In this document: positions 35,431 to 47,086 of the stretch, one piece after another | How positions within the stretch are numbered: the stretch's first letter is position 1 | How the letters are laid out: every line of letters starts with the position of its first letter | NCBI GenBank assembly: GCA_023213395.1 | Contig: CM041465.1 | Location: 57,419,741 to 57,483,740 of the forward strand | Direction of reading: 5' to 3' | Source of the DNA: Cycas panzhihuaensis | Taxonomy: Eukaryota; Cycadophyta | DNA length: 64,000 bases | The notes under the pieces: model-generated | The model's input: the letters and a program-made list of their open reading frames with translations, nothing else | The model's database searches: none | What the model was told of the DNA's origin: nothing | Translations under genes and position numbers: made by a program

Positions 35431-36790
35431 TCATCATGGATCATGGATACTGGAGAAACACAACACATGACTTGTTATTGCCAGTTCTTTCAAGATTTTA
35501 ACTCTAAAGTTCATGGTGTTGTATACATGGTTGACAAATCATCTCAGCCAGTCGAAAGACTTAGAACTATTTGCCTGAATCTCTTAGGCCTTCCAGATTT
35601 TACACTTGTTGACGTTTTATATATTCTTACTCTGAAGTAGAATCTACTCTCCTTGTCCACCCTTATCTCTCGTGGATTTGATTTGAGTGTAACTACAAAT
35701 AATCAAACTCTCTGTGTCATTCACCCTCATTCAAATGCTGTGGTTATGACCAGAAATCTTGATGACAAACTTTTTTGCCTAACTGGCTCACCATTCTCTA
35801 AAGCCAACTATGTTGATGATGACTTTGCTTTTACCATAACCCTGACTCTTTAAAAGTTGTCCCAAGCAGCCTTATGGCATGCTCGTATAGGCCATATCAA
35901 AATTGATTGTTTAAGAGAACTACAAGCCACTCTTCCTAGTTTGCCTAGGCTCTCCTCTAAGCCCTTTAAATGCGAAGCATGTATTATTGCCAAATCTCAA
36001 AGACAACTCTTTCCTCGTAGTGAGTGGAAATCTAGCCAACCTTTGCAGCTTGTACACTTAGATATATACAGTCCTATGCCTATCCCTTCTCTCAAACAGA
36101 AGTGGTACTATATTACTTTTATTGATGATTTTACCAAGAAAGTATGGGTTGCTTTTCTTACAAAGAAGGATGAAGCTTTTTCTATGTTTTAAGCTTTCAA
36201 GGCTCGTGTGGAAAATGAATGTGGATTCAAGATCAAAATACTCAGGACTGACAATGGTGGCAAGTACACATCCAATGAGTTTGAATCGTACCTATGTCAA
36301 CATGGAATCAAGCATCAGAGCACTGTTGCAAGTACACCCCAGCAAAATAGAGTTGCCGAGCACATGAACAGGACCATCATGAATATGGCTCATGCTATGC
36401 TGGTATATAAGAATGTCCTTATCTATCTTTGGGCTGAGGCTATCTGGACTGCTGTGTGTTACATCAACACTATTAGTCCCTCCAAGCTTGGCCCCTCTCC
36501 ATATGAAATGTGGTATGGACAAACCCCCTCTATCTCCCACTTCAGAATTTTTGTCTCTACTTGTTATGCTCATATTCTGGAGGAACATAGAAATAAGCTC
36601 TAAGATAGAGCCATCAAAGGCATCTTTGTCAAATATCCTATGGACAAAAAGGGATATAAGGTTTTTATACCTTCACAACGCAAAATCATCATCACTAGAG
36701 ATGTTATCTTTATAGAGACTGAAGATCAATTACTCAAACTTGACTCCAAGATGCATTCATACCGATTTAATGATGCTACTGAATTTGATG
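35431..36790 (+). pseudogene. B: protease and integrase
   Basis: The protease starts WIMDTGETQHMTC at about 35440, where DTGA has become DTGE. Pre-integrase LWHARIGHIKID with CEACIIAK gives an intact HHCC zinc site (35876-35990). The integrase core keeps all three acidic residues: LVHLDIYSPM (about 36055), LRTDNGGKYTSNEF (about 36240) and QQNRVAEHMNRT (about 36345). Stops at about 36190 and 36601 interrupt it. The C-terminal part ends with MDKKGYKVFIPSQ and a purine-rich linker. Confidence 0.88.
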
Positions 36791-36830
36791 TCCAGATTCT
36801 AAAATTTAGGGGGGGAGATACTGAATAGTT
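36791..36830 (+). promoter_or_regulatory. B: candidate central polypurine tract
   Basis: TTTAGGGGGGGAGAT (36805-36819) lies between integrase and RT. It resembles the family 3' PPT and is matched at the same place in A and C. Function is inferred. Confidence 0.35.
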
Positions 36831-38755
36831 GCTCAAAATCTTGGAATCTGACAATAGAGCCTTAAAGGATACAAGTTGTGACTTCCAGCCAATGTATATA
36901 CATCCAACACCATCATTTGTGAAAAGCCAAGTTGACAAAGGCAAAGCCATAGCAGAAGGATCATCTTCTCCAACATCTATGGCTGGCCCATCTTCTCTAG
37001 TATCGTCAACTTCCTCCATGCCAAATATTTCATATGATCCTTTTTAGGATCAAAATGAAGATCAAGAGGTTGTGGAAATAAAAACCTCATTCCCAACTCG
37101 AGGTTTTCATGAAGCCTACCAGCTACACAAGGATATGTGACCAGATGAGGTAGGCAAAAGTGGCACTAGAAGTGCCCATAGAGCAAGGATGCATGAATCA
37201 CTTTTCGTTGAGCTTAAACTAGAAGAGTTACATCTTGCTCTTAATGAAGAGCCTCTAACATACCAAGAAGCTGTAAAGCATGCAGCTTAGAGAAATGCCA
37301 TGAACGAAAAGTATCAATCTCTTATTAAGAATAGTACATGGGAGCTTGTTGATCTACCACTTGGAAGAAAGGTAGTTCAACATAAATGGGTGTTCAAAAA
37401 CAAGTATAGATCAGATGGCACCCTAGAAAAACACAAGGTGAGGTTGGTAGCAAAAGGATTCACGCAAAGGGAAGGCATTGACTACACTGAAATCTTTGCT
37501 CCTATAACCAAGTGGCCTATAATCAGAACTCTTATAGCCTTGGCTGCTCAACAGGGTTAGAAAATCTACCAATTCGATGTTAAGACCACATTTCTCAATG
37601 GGGACCTTAAAGAAGAAATTTATATAGCTCATCCAGAAGGATACGAGATTGACAGTCAGGAGCATAAAGTTTACAAGCTCAAAAAGTCCTTGTACGGCCT
37701 AAAGTAAGCCTATTGTGCTTGGTTTACCAAGTTGTCTGAAAGAATGAGGCAACTTGGATATAAGGTTTGTGACTATCAAGATATTGATGCAACATTATTC
37801 ATCAAGCGCCAAAATGATAAAGTCACTTACCTCTTAATCTTTGTGGATGACATGCTCATAATGGGGAATAGTGAACAGGTAATCAACCAGCTAAAGAAGG
37901 ACCTTACTAAAACTTTTGAATTGTCTGACCTCGAGCTGATGAAATATTACTTGAGAATTGAAGTAACTCAAAAGAATGGAACAATCTTTCTCTCCCAAGA
38001 AAAATATATCAACGACCTTTTGACAAAGTTTAGTTAGAAGGTGCTCAACTAGTGGATACACCTATGGAGCCTAATATTAAACTCTTAGTTGATGGTGACA
38101 TTAGGGAGGCAGACGCATCACTCTATAGGCAACTTCTAGGTAGTCTCATCTATACTACCAACACAAGACCAGATATTACATACTCTGTTAGCATTCTTGC
38201 AAGATTCATGATAAATCCTAAGTAAAATCATTGGCAAACTACAATACGAGTGTTGAGGTACCTAAAGACGACTAGCAAATTTGGTCTGTTATATGAACCA
38301 AATGCAGAATTTAAACTTTATGCATACACAAACTCAGACTTTACTAGAGATAAAGACACAGGAAGATCTACGTCTGGGTACGCAACATTTCTTAGAACAA
38401 CACCAATATCATGGAGATCCAGACGATAGAAGATAGTTGCAGACTCAACCGCCAAAGTTGAGTACATTGCTGCTTCTGAGACAAGCAAGGGGGTGATATG
38501 GCTTAGAAAATTGTTGAATACATTAAATACCACCCAAACAAGTTCTACTAGCTTACATGTAGATAATCATCTGCAATCCATATGGCTAAAAATCCTGTAT
38601 TGCATGATCATACCAAACATATAAGTATAAAGGTCTATAAGATTAGAGAACTAGTTCATGATGGCACAATTCAACTGGAGTACTACCCCATAGCAGATCA
38701 AGTGGTCGATGTCTTCACCAAACCACTGAAGAGGGTGAAGTTTGAACAGTTCTGA
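36831..38755 (+). pseudogene. B: reverse transcriptase and RNase H
   Basis: After an acidic/Ser-rich linker, RT runs from about 37250: NEKYQSLIKNSTWELVDLPL, VFKNKYRSDGTLEKHK, then a TAG at 37558 in place of Trp, then DVKT and [11 protein letters not shown]. The YxDD box is intact as FVDDMLIM (37840-37863). RNase H follows with NTRPDITYSV, STSGYATFLRT, a VEYIAASETSK block containing the catalytic Glu, and HVDNHL, with a frameshift near 38040. It ends at the TGA at 38753. The stops make it non-functional although most motifs survive. Confidence 0.88.
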
Positions 38756-39224
38756 AAGTAACTCGACCTTAGGGCCTCCATCTCTAATTGATTGAAGGAG
38801 ATGACAATAGGACCATTATATTTTATCTTATTTGTAAAAACCCCTTGTGGGCACAGAAGGACAAGAGTAAGTCTCTACTCTATCCCATTCGTGAAAATCC
38901 CTTGTGGGTGCGAAAGGATAAGGGTTGTATCATTTTAGAAAATTAGAACCTGTGAAAACCCAAAAGGGCATGGGGGATGACTGAATAGTATATGGAGACT
39001 TAGTAGATTTTAGCTACAAAATTCATTATAATGATTGGCTATCTGGCTTCATTTAAAGAGCCGCCTGAGCCAGGTTAGTAGATTAAAAAATTTATGGGTT
39101 TTCTTCCCCATGAAGGTTTCCCACAAAAGTGTCATAGTAGTTTGCTTTGTAAGAGGCTCAAATGAAGACCTCATAGGATAGAATAAAATAGGATGAAATG
39201 GCCTTCTACCATTAAGGTGGAGAT
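38756..39224 (+). other. B: 3' spacer and polypurine tract
   Basis: Non-coding. It holds two copies of an AAA(A/T)CCCTTGTGGG block followed by GGA-AAG (about 38836 and 38896), then GGTTTTCTTCCCCATGAAGG (39096-39115) and the PPT ATTAAGGTGGAGAT directly before the LTR at 39225. All are shared with C. Confidence 0.75.
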
Positions 39225-39522
39225 TGAAAAGAGTTAATATCACAAGGTCATTATATTAGTTGATTATTTTGAAAAAGGGTCTTAAGTGAACTTTAAATTA
39301 GATTACTTAAATGAAATGCACTTTCATATATATTATGTGTAATTTCATTTCACCTAACTCTAATGCTCCCTCTCTCAATATAAAAGTAAAAGCTCAATGG
39401 AGGTGATTCATTCTTACCTCCCCGTTTTGTGAGAGCTACTTTCTTTCTCTCAAGTCTCTCTTGCTTCCATGTTTACCTTTGTGTTTAGTGCATGGAGATG
39501 AAGGATAGATCCACTCTTTTCA
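39225..39522 (+). repeat. B: 3' LTR
   Basis: 298 bp, TGAAAAGAGTTAATATC to CTCTTTTCA, with TATAAAAG at 39379. It pairs with 31900-32197. AAGAA follows, against AAGTA before the 5' LTR. Confidence 0.92.
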
Positions 39523-40280
39523 AAGAATTGATTTGATGGTGAAATTGATAAGTGTGAAGCTTGACTTATGGCCAAAGGATATACATTAACTATAGGAGTT
39601 GATTTTAGAGAAACCTTTACTTCTATAGCAAAAATGACAAGTATTTAAATGCTCATTTGTCTAACATCTTATTTTGGTTAGGAGTTGTACTTAATGGATG
39701 TTAAAACTGCTTTCCTTAATAGTTTATTGATAAAGAAGTGTATATGGATCAATCTAAAGGCTTTGTGCAAGTTGAAAAAGAGTATTTTGTCTATAAACTA
39801 AAGAAATCATTTTATAGGCTTAAATAGGTACCAAGAGCATGGTATTCATACATTGATGATTGCTTATTATCACTTAGATTTCTCATATATGAATCTGATC
39901 ATAGTTTGTATGTGAAGATTGAGAGTAATGAAATACTCATAGTTCTCCTTTATGTCGATGGTCTTATCATCATAGGAAGTGATATTTTAAATATTAAATC
40001 TCTTAAAAGATAATTTATCAAAGTGTTTGAGATGACAATCTTGGTCTCCTATATTATTATCTTGGTGTAGAAGTTTCGCAAAAAGATAATAGTATCTTTA
40101 TGTGATAGTTAAAATATACTCATAATTTACTAAGGCGTTGTCATTCAAATGAATCCAAACCGATGACAACTCCTTTTAAAGTTTGTTTGAAACTCTCCAA
40201 ACAGGATGGTAGTGAGATTGTTGATGTAATATTATACAAATAATTAGTAGATAGTCTTATTTACTTAACTACCATAAGAG
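39523..40280 (+). pseudogene. H: reverse transcriptase, central and C-terminal part
   Basis: Continues the RT broken at 31899: FDGEIDKCEA, AKGYTLTIGVDFRETFTSIA, then YLMDVKTAFLN. The catalytic box reads YVDG at 39951-39962, so the second Asp of YVDD is lost. It then runs to KPMTTPFK-like and LVDSLIYLTTIR, the start of RNase H, and is cut at 40280 by element C. Multiple stops and shifts are present. Confidence 0.85.
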
Positions 40281-40592
40281 TGAAAGATGTTAATGTATCA
40301 AGGTTATTTATGTAGATTAATTATGTGACCTTAGGATATATTATTAACATTAGTCTCTTAATGAAATGTACTTTATGTGCATTTAGATGTAATTTTGGGT
40401 TCATGTCATTAGGCGGGAAAATCCTAACCCTAATGCTCATCCTCAATAATAAAAGATGAAATCTCAAGGAGGTAGTTATTATTCATTCACACCTCCAAGC
40501 TTGCTCTCATATCTTGTTTTATCTTCTTTTTCATTATCCATTACCATTGTGTATATGTGAGTGATTTATCTCCTAGATCCATCATTCCTTCA
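40281..40592 (+). repeat. C: 5' LTR
   Basis: 312 bp, TGAAAGATGTTAATGTATC to CATTCCTTCA, paired with 47576-47887. An AATAAAAG box at about 40447 is in the place of the TATAAAAG of B. Confidence 0.93.
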
Positions 40593-40594
40593 TG

Positions 40595-40606
40595 TGGTAT
40601 TAGAGC
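40595..40606 (+). promoter_or_regulatory. C: primer-binding site
   Basis: TGGTATTAGAGC, one change from the initiator tRNA-Met site, two bases after the LTR as in A and B. Confidence 0.88.
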
Positions 40607-42561
40607 TAGAAGGAGATCTATTCACTCCATTCCACTTGTATGAAGTCATTTTGCCTCTCCTTCACCTTCAATGTGAAGTATTGAGAGTGCATTCCTTAAT
40701 TTTTTAACATTTTGAGAGCATAAAATTATAGTATTTTGCATGTTGCTACTTTGTACATGTGTGAAAAAATTCATAGGTGAAGAATACGGGTTTTTGAAGC
40801 CGTTCAACTGCCGAAATAGTCCCGGAAGCATTAAATGCCCAAATTTTCATAAAAATTCAACCATTTCAGAATTTGATGAAATTTGGCATGTAAGGTCACT
40901 TTCACTAGAGGATCATGTTTGTCTTCTAGAGAAACTTTATATTCAGCCTACAATAGTGAGTTTTAGCTATGATAAAAAGAGTAAATTTTGTGGATAAGTG
41001 ATTTAAAGCACTTTTCCTAATGAAATCCTTAAATTATAAGATAAAGATCTGAAAGTTTTATTAAGGGATCTAATACATTTATGTATTAATATTATTTTAA
41101 GATAAATCTCATCAAATTTCATCCACTGGTTAGTGAGATCTATGCAGTTTTCTCACGGTTGCTGATTTTACCTACTCAACCCCACAAAGGACCTTGCAAG
41201 GGCATTTCAAGCAAGTTTTTGGTAGATTTTATAGATGGTGTAGAAGGGAAAGATAATGTACATGTCAAAACATAACTTTTGACATATTGAAGTCCAGATT
41301 CTAAGATAGTTAATCTGGCATGGTTTTATTTTAGTGCTTTTTTGGGCAGAAAAGTTTTTGTGCCTTTTCTAAAATCTGACTTCACAACTCTATCAGAAAT
41401 GACATTTTGAACACTCTTTCCTTCTATCATAAATTCAGATTTTATCATTTAGGCCTTCATATTTGTAATTTCTAAAAAATTGCCCATTTATCATTATTTG
41501 TAAATTTTGTGAAAAAATCACAAAATAGGGTAAAATAGCATGCATATAGATTTAGACAAATCATCATTTTAGTGGCAAGTTGATCCGCTTTTTAGCCCAT
41601 TGTGGCTTTTGTATTAAAACTTCCAAAATCATATTTGGAAACATTGTACTAAAGCAAGGGAAACCTTAGATCGGAAGTAACATCTGGTTCCCCTGCTAAA
41701 TCTAACATGCTTTTCTATTTACACACATAGCATAAAGCATCATAAAAGTAGCAACAATAATAAAGCATCACAAAAGTAATAACAACAACAAAGCATCACA
41801 AAAGCAACAATAATAATAAAGTAAGCAAACACATTTGGCAAGTTTTTATTTCAGTTTTCAGTTATACAGAAATATCTTAAACTATTCCTAAAAGGAATCT
41901 CATACGTACGATCTATACCACTAGTTCTTGACTTATGCACACACTTGCCTTGGTTGAAATAGACTAAGGTTGGCTGAAGTCTAGGCCTTAAGGGAGGTGT
42001 GAGTTTCATACTAGGTTTGGTCTTAACCGGAATAATGGTGGAGGGATAGGTTAGCCATACCTACGGCCTCCAATCAGGGATAATCCTGATAACCACCTGA
42101 AAAAACTGAAAACCTTAATATAAGATTAAAATTAACCTGGTCAAATATCCTTCATAGCCGTGGGATACGCAGTACTGTTTGACTCTTCGGAGGAGGTATA
42201 GAGCTACTCATTGGTGAACTCGGTGAGGACTGGGAGTACCTGGGCTCCACTGTGACTTGGATTTCATCACCAAGCACAGGTGCGGGTATCGCAGGTGAAG
42301 GCCCTAATCATACACTAAAAGCCTTAGGCATCGAAACCTCACCTACATTTGGACATAAGTGAGAGGTTAGTGGCATGACACATCACCACTCTTTGCCAGC
42401 ACTATATTAGGCCTCATTCTTGCATCATTACTTATATTCATTTTCTTATATAATTGTTAAAAAATAGTAATCATTGCTTACTTCTCATTATAATAATCAT
42501 TTCTACATCCCTGCTATGCCAGGTGTACTAGCCATACGTGTCAGTGGCACATGCTTCTATC
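40607..42561 (+). other. C: leader
   Basis: 2.0 kb of non-coding sequence. It contains a short tandem AAAGCATCA(C/T)AAAAGTA repeat at about 41729-41810 (three to four units) and the conserved module at 41938-42303. The 85-codon frame at 40740-40997 has no recognised domain. Confidence 0.7.
41938..42303 (+). other. C: conserved leader module with hairpin
   Basis: Matches B and A. ATCAGG (42073-42078) pairs with CCTGAT (42085-42090) around GATAAT. Confidence 0.72.
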
Positions 42562-43560
42562 ATCTCTTCTACTTCTGCATATTGAAAGGCAAAGAAAATT
42601 GGGATATATGATATACTAGAATTAAAAATGCTACAAAGTATGAAGGCCTTTGGAGAGCCCACTTGCAGCCTACACCCAGCACACCAGCAATGGCTACAAT
42701 AGCTACTTCTAGTGGATCTACCCCAGTAGCTCCTACAGATGCTGCAGCTAAACTACAATGGGAGATAAATGATGAAAAGATTCGTGCAGGAATTTTGTTG
42801 GTCATTGATCACTCCTTGCACAACTTGATAAACGAAGAGGAACATGATACACCCTAGAAGGTCCTAGAAGTTCTTAAAAAGAACTTTGATATAAAGTCAG
42901 ATTTAGAATTTATTCATCTTGTTCTAAAAATAAACGAATTAAAAATGCAGAGGGGATGAGCTCATGAGACAATAAATCTCCTTCGACCAATCAAACAGGC
43001 AATTGACAAAGACTTTAAGACCCAATGCATCACTTGGGCATTTTTGATCTAGTCATGTTTACATGTCTCTGATTATAAAAACTTGCTTAGAAGTCTTCAA
43101 TCTAGTGGAACATTGAAGACACTCAACTTCGAAGCACTTGCCGAGAAGTTCATAGAATTTGACAAGACCTTTAATACAAACTTTGTAGCCTTTGACTCTC
43201 TTCTAGATGTAGCCTTTGAGGTAGAAGAAGAAGTTTGCTACACAAAAGATCAAGGTCCCTCTCGTGGCAGAGGAAATAACCAAGTAAGAGGAAGAGGAAG
43301 AAATATGGGAAATCGTCCACAAGGTCAATCAAACCTTCAATCACAACCTCGATAGTTTCAAGGCCAACTGCCACCTCAACAAAGAGTAAGACAGTCAGGC
43401 CAAACTAGTACTTCTTCAGGGACTAGTAATCAAACCATTATTGTGATCAGTGTAACTGTAAAGGACACTTAGCAAAAGATTGTAGAACTGCCACTTATAA
43501 GTTGGCCAAGTTCTAACCAAAATATAGAGCTCACAATGTTGAAGAAACTTATGAGAATCC
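42562..43560 (+). pseudogene. C: gag
   Basis: The start position reads ATC where B has ATG. The body carries LKGKENWDI, AAAKLQWEINDEKIRAGILL, the LKTLNFEALAEKFIEFDKTF block and an Arg/Gly-rich tail. The zinc knuckle at 43442-43483 is perfect: CDQCNCKGHLAKDC, C-x2-C-x4-H-x4-C. Stops include one at about 43050 shared with B, and frameshifts separate the tail from the knuckle. Confidence 0.85.
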
Positions 43561-45125
43561 TTTAGTGGTGCAGGTGTTGTACAAGCACATATTCAAAGAA
43601 TTGAGGGATCTTCAGCATCAAATGCCATTGACCAACCAAAGAGATACTTTGAAGCTTGGTGTGGATATATCACTTGTGAATTCCCTTCACCAATGCCAAT
43701 CCCTATTGGAATTGCCAATAGTGTGGCTTCAATCGATAGACAGTGGATCTTGGACACAGGAGCAACTCAACATGTAACATACAATCGCAGTCTATATCAA
43801 ACATTTGACTCAAATGTTCATGGAGTTGTTCACATGGCTGATAAATCACAACAACCTGTTGAAGGAATTGGCAACATTCGCCTAAAACTCCCAGGCTTAG
43901 AAGATTTTACATTACTTAATGTCTTATACATACCTAATCTCAAACAAAACCTACTCTCTTTATCCACACTTGTTTCTCATGGATTTGATCTGAGTGTAAC
44001 TGCAAATGATCAGACTCTTAAGGTCATTCACCCTCCAACTAATCAAGTGGTTTTGAATGGATATCTCTCTGGCAAATTCTTTTGACTGAATGGCTCTCCA
44101 TCTTCTGAAGCCCATTGTGCCCAAAGCCCTTGTGTCGATGAAGAATTTGCATTTAATTCCATCTTGACCCATCTAACGTTGTCACCAGAAGCTCTTTGGC
44201 ATGCTCGTATGGGCCATGTTCACATTGATAGAGTTAGAGATCTTTCTAACACTCTTCCAAACCTTCCAAAGTTTTCCTCTAAGCCCTTTAAATATGAAGC
44301 TTGTATCATTGCCAAATCTCATCAACAACCCTTTCTCAAAAGTCAGTGGAAATTGAGCCATCCATTACAATTGGTATACTCTGATTTGTGTAGGCCAATG
44401 CCCATTCCTTCACTGAAGAGCAAGCTATATTACATCTCTTTCATTGATGATTTTACTAAAAAAGTATAGGTAGCTTTTCTACATAAGAAAGATGAAGCAT
44501 TCTGTATATTTAAGGAATTCAAAGCCCTCACTGAAAAGGACTCAGGTTATCAACTCAAATGTCTTTGAACTGATAATGGTGGTGAATATACCTCACATGA
44601 GTTTGAAAGCTACCTTTGAGACAATGGCATCAAGTGTCAAATAACAGTAGTAGGTACCCCATAGCAAAATGGAGTTGCCGAGTGCATGAACAAGACAATC
44701 ATGAACATGGCTTGTGCTATGTTAATATATAAAAATATACCTGTCTATCTATGGGCTAAAGCAATCTGGATAGTAGTTTATTGTATCAATGTCATTAGCC
44801 CATCAAAGGAAGTATAATCACCTAATGAAAAGTGGTCAGGACAAGCCCCCATTGTTCACTACTTTAGAATTTTTGGCTCTACATGCTATGCCCATATTTT
44901 GGATGCAGATCGAAATAAACTCCAGCCAAGGGCACTTAAAGGCATATTTGTTGGATACCCTATGGATAAGAAAGGGTATAAGGTCTTCATACCTTCACAA
45001 CAAAAACTCATCGTTACTAGAGATGTCGTTTTTACGGAGACAGATGATCAGTTACTTAAATTAGACTCCATAGTACCCTCACGCCGCTATAATAATGTTA
45101 TCAAGTATGATGTTCAGATTCCAAA
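43561..45125 (+). pseudogene. C: protease and integrase
   Basis: The protease starts RQWILDTGATQHVTYN at about 43740 with an intact DTGA triad. Pre-integrase has LWHARMGHVHID and a YEACIIAK segment in which the first Cys of CEAC is Tyr. The integrase core reads LVYSDLC (first Asp kept), then a stop before TDNGGEYTSHEF (second Asp kept) and QNGVAECMNKT (Glu kept). Several stops interrupt it. The C-terminal part has GSTCYAHIL, ALKGIFVGYPMDKKGYKVF and DVVFTETDDQLL. Confidence 0.88.
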
Positions 45126-45145
45126 ATTTGGGAGGGGGGGATAGA
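45126..45145 (+). promoter_or_regulatory. C: candidate central polypurine tract
   Basis: TTTGGGAGGGGGGGATAGA (45127-45145) is closely like this element's 3' PPT TTAAGGGGGGGAT. The same position carries G tracts in A and B. Confidence 0.35.
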
Positions 45146-47086
45146 CATAAATTACTCCAAATGTTGGAAGCTAATAATAGAGCCTTGGAGTATACAAGTT
45201 ATGACTCTGAACAAATAAGTGCACATCCAATACCATCTTTTGAAAATAACAAAGTTGACAAAGACAAAGCCGCTATAGAAGAACCATCCTCTCCACCTTC
45301 AGTTGACAAAGGTAAAACAGTGGTAAAAGGACCATCTTCCTCAGGCACATCAACATCCTCCCCACAAAATAATCATTTTAACGAACATGATGAGAACCAA
45401 GAAGTTGGGGAAATGAGGACATCATTCCCAACTCGAGGATCTCGAGAAGCTTGCTAGCTCAATAAGGACATATGACCAGATGAGGTGGGCAAAACTGGCA
45501 CTCGAAGTGCCCATAGAGCAAGGATACAGGAATCATTATATACTGAGCTTGAACTAGCAGAATTGCACCTTACTCTTAATGAAGAGCCCTTAACGTACCA
45601 AGAAGCTGTAAAGCATACAGCTTAGAGAAACACCATGAACAAAGAGTACCAATCTCTTATCAAGAATGGTACATGGGAGCTCATTGATCTACTACTTGGC
45701 AGAAAGGTAGTTCAAAATAAATGGGTGTTCAAAAATAAATATAGATCAGACGACACCCTTGAAAAACACAAGGCAAGGTTGGTAGCTAAAGGATTTACAC
45801 AAAGGGAAGGCATCAACTACACTGAAGTCTTTGCACCTACAACCAAGTGGCCTACACTTAGAACTCTTGTGGCCTTGGCTGCTCAACAGGGTTAGAAAAT
45901 CCACCAACTTGATATTAAGACTGTGTTTCTTAATGGAGATCTTGAAGAAGAAATTTACATGGCTCAGCCAGAAGTATATAAGATCAAAGGTCAAGAGCAT
46001 AAGGTTTACAGGCTCAGAAAGTCCTTGTATGGCCTTAAACAAGCCCCTCGCACTTGGTTTGCCAAGTTGTCTGAAAGGATGAGGCAACTTGGATACGAGG
46101 TTTGTGACTATTAAGACATTGATGCAACATTGTTCATCAAGCGCCATGAGGATAAGGTCACTTATCTCATAATCTTTGTGGATGGCATGCTAGTAACGAG
46201 TAATAGTGAACAGGCAATAAGCCAGCTGAAAAAGGACCTTGGCAAAACATTCGAATTGTCTGACCTCGATTTGATGAAATATTACTTAGGAATTGAAGTA
46301 ACACAAAAGAATGGAAAAATTTTCCTCTCCCAAGAAAAATATATCAATGATCTTCTAAACAAGTTTCAGTTAGAAGATGCTCAACCAATGATGTTACCTA
46401 TGGATCCTAATACCAAACTCTCAGCTGAAGGTGACACTAGGGAGGCAGACACAACACTCTACAGGAAACTTGTAGGTAGTCTCATCTACACTACCAATAC
46501 AAGGCCAGATATTATACACTCTGTCGATATTCTTACTCGTTACATGACAAATTCTAAGCAAAATCATTGGCAGGCAGCATTACAAGTGTTGAGATACCTT
46601 AAGACAACTAACAAATATAGTCTATTGTATGAACCTAATTCAGACTTCAAGCTTTCTGCATACACAGACTTAGACTTTACAGGAGATAAAGATACAAGAA
46701 GATCTACATCTGGGTATGTAACATTTCTTGGAACAGCACCAATATCATGGAGATCCAGATGGCAGAAGATAGTTGCAGATTCAACTGCCGAAGTTGAATA
46801 CATTGCTACTTTTAAGACCAGTAAAGAGGTGATATAGATGAGAAAATTATTAGAAACATTGAATATCACCCAAACAAGTCCTATGAGTCTTCATGTGGAT
46901 AATCAATTAGCAATCTGCATGGTGAAAAATCCTGTATTTCATGATCATACCAAACACATAAGTACGAAAGTCTACAGGATTAGGGAACTTGTTCATGATG
47001 GCATAATTCAATTAGATTACTATCCCATAGCAAATCAAGTGGATGATATCTTCACGAAACCACTGCAAAGGGTAAAGTTTGAATAG
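45146..47086 (+). pseudogene. C: reverse transcriptase and RNase H
   Basis: RT: NKEYQSLIKNGTWELIDL, VFKNKYRSDDTLEKHKARLV, the TAG at 45893 in place of Trp (shared with A and B), then NGDLEEEIYMAQPE and the SLYGLKQAPRTW block. The YxDD box is changed to FVDG (46175-46186), losing a catalytic Asp. From 46130 a long frame carries LSDLDLMKYYLGIEV, NTRPDI, STSGYVTFLGTAPISW, and STAEVEYIATFKTSKE with the RNase H Glu. It then runs to LHVDNQLAICMVKNPVFHDH and PIANQVDDIFTKPLQ, ending at 47086. This is the best-preserved pol in the window, but it is dead. Confidence 0.9.

Larger units (their letters stand above)
31900..39522 (+). mobile_element. Copia element B, full length, nested in H RT
   Basis: 7.62 kb with two 298-bp LTRs, PBS, leader, gag, protease, integrase, RT, RNase H and PPT, all on the plus strand. 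The target duplication is AAGTA (31895-31899) against AAGAA (39523-39527), 4 of 5. The H RT frame continues across the site. The two LTRs appear the most alike of any pair in the window, so B is probably the youngest of the nested insertions. Confidence 0.93.
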
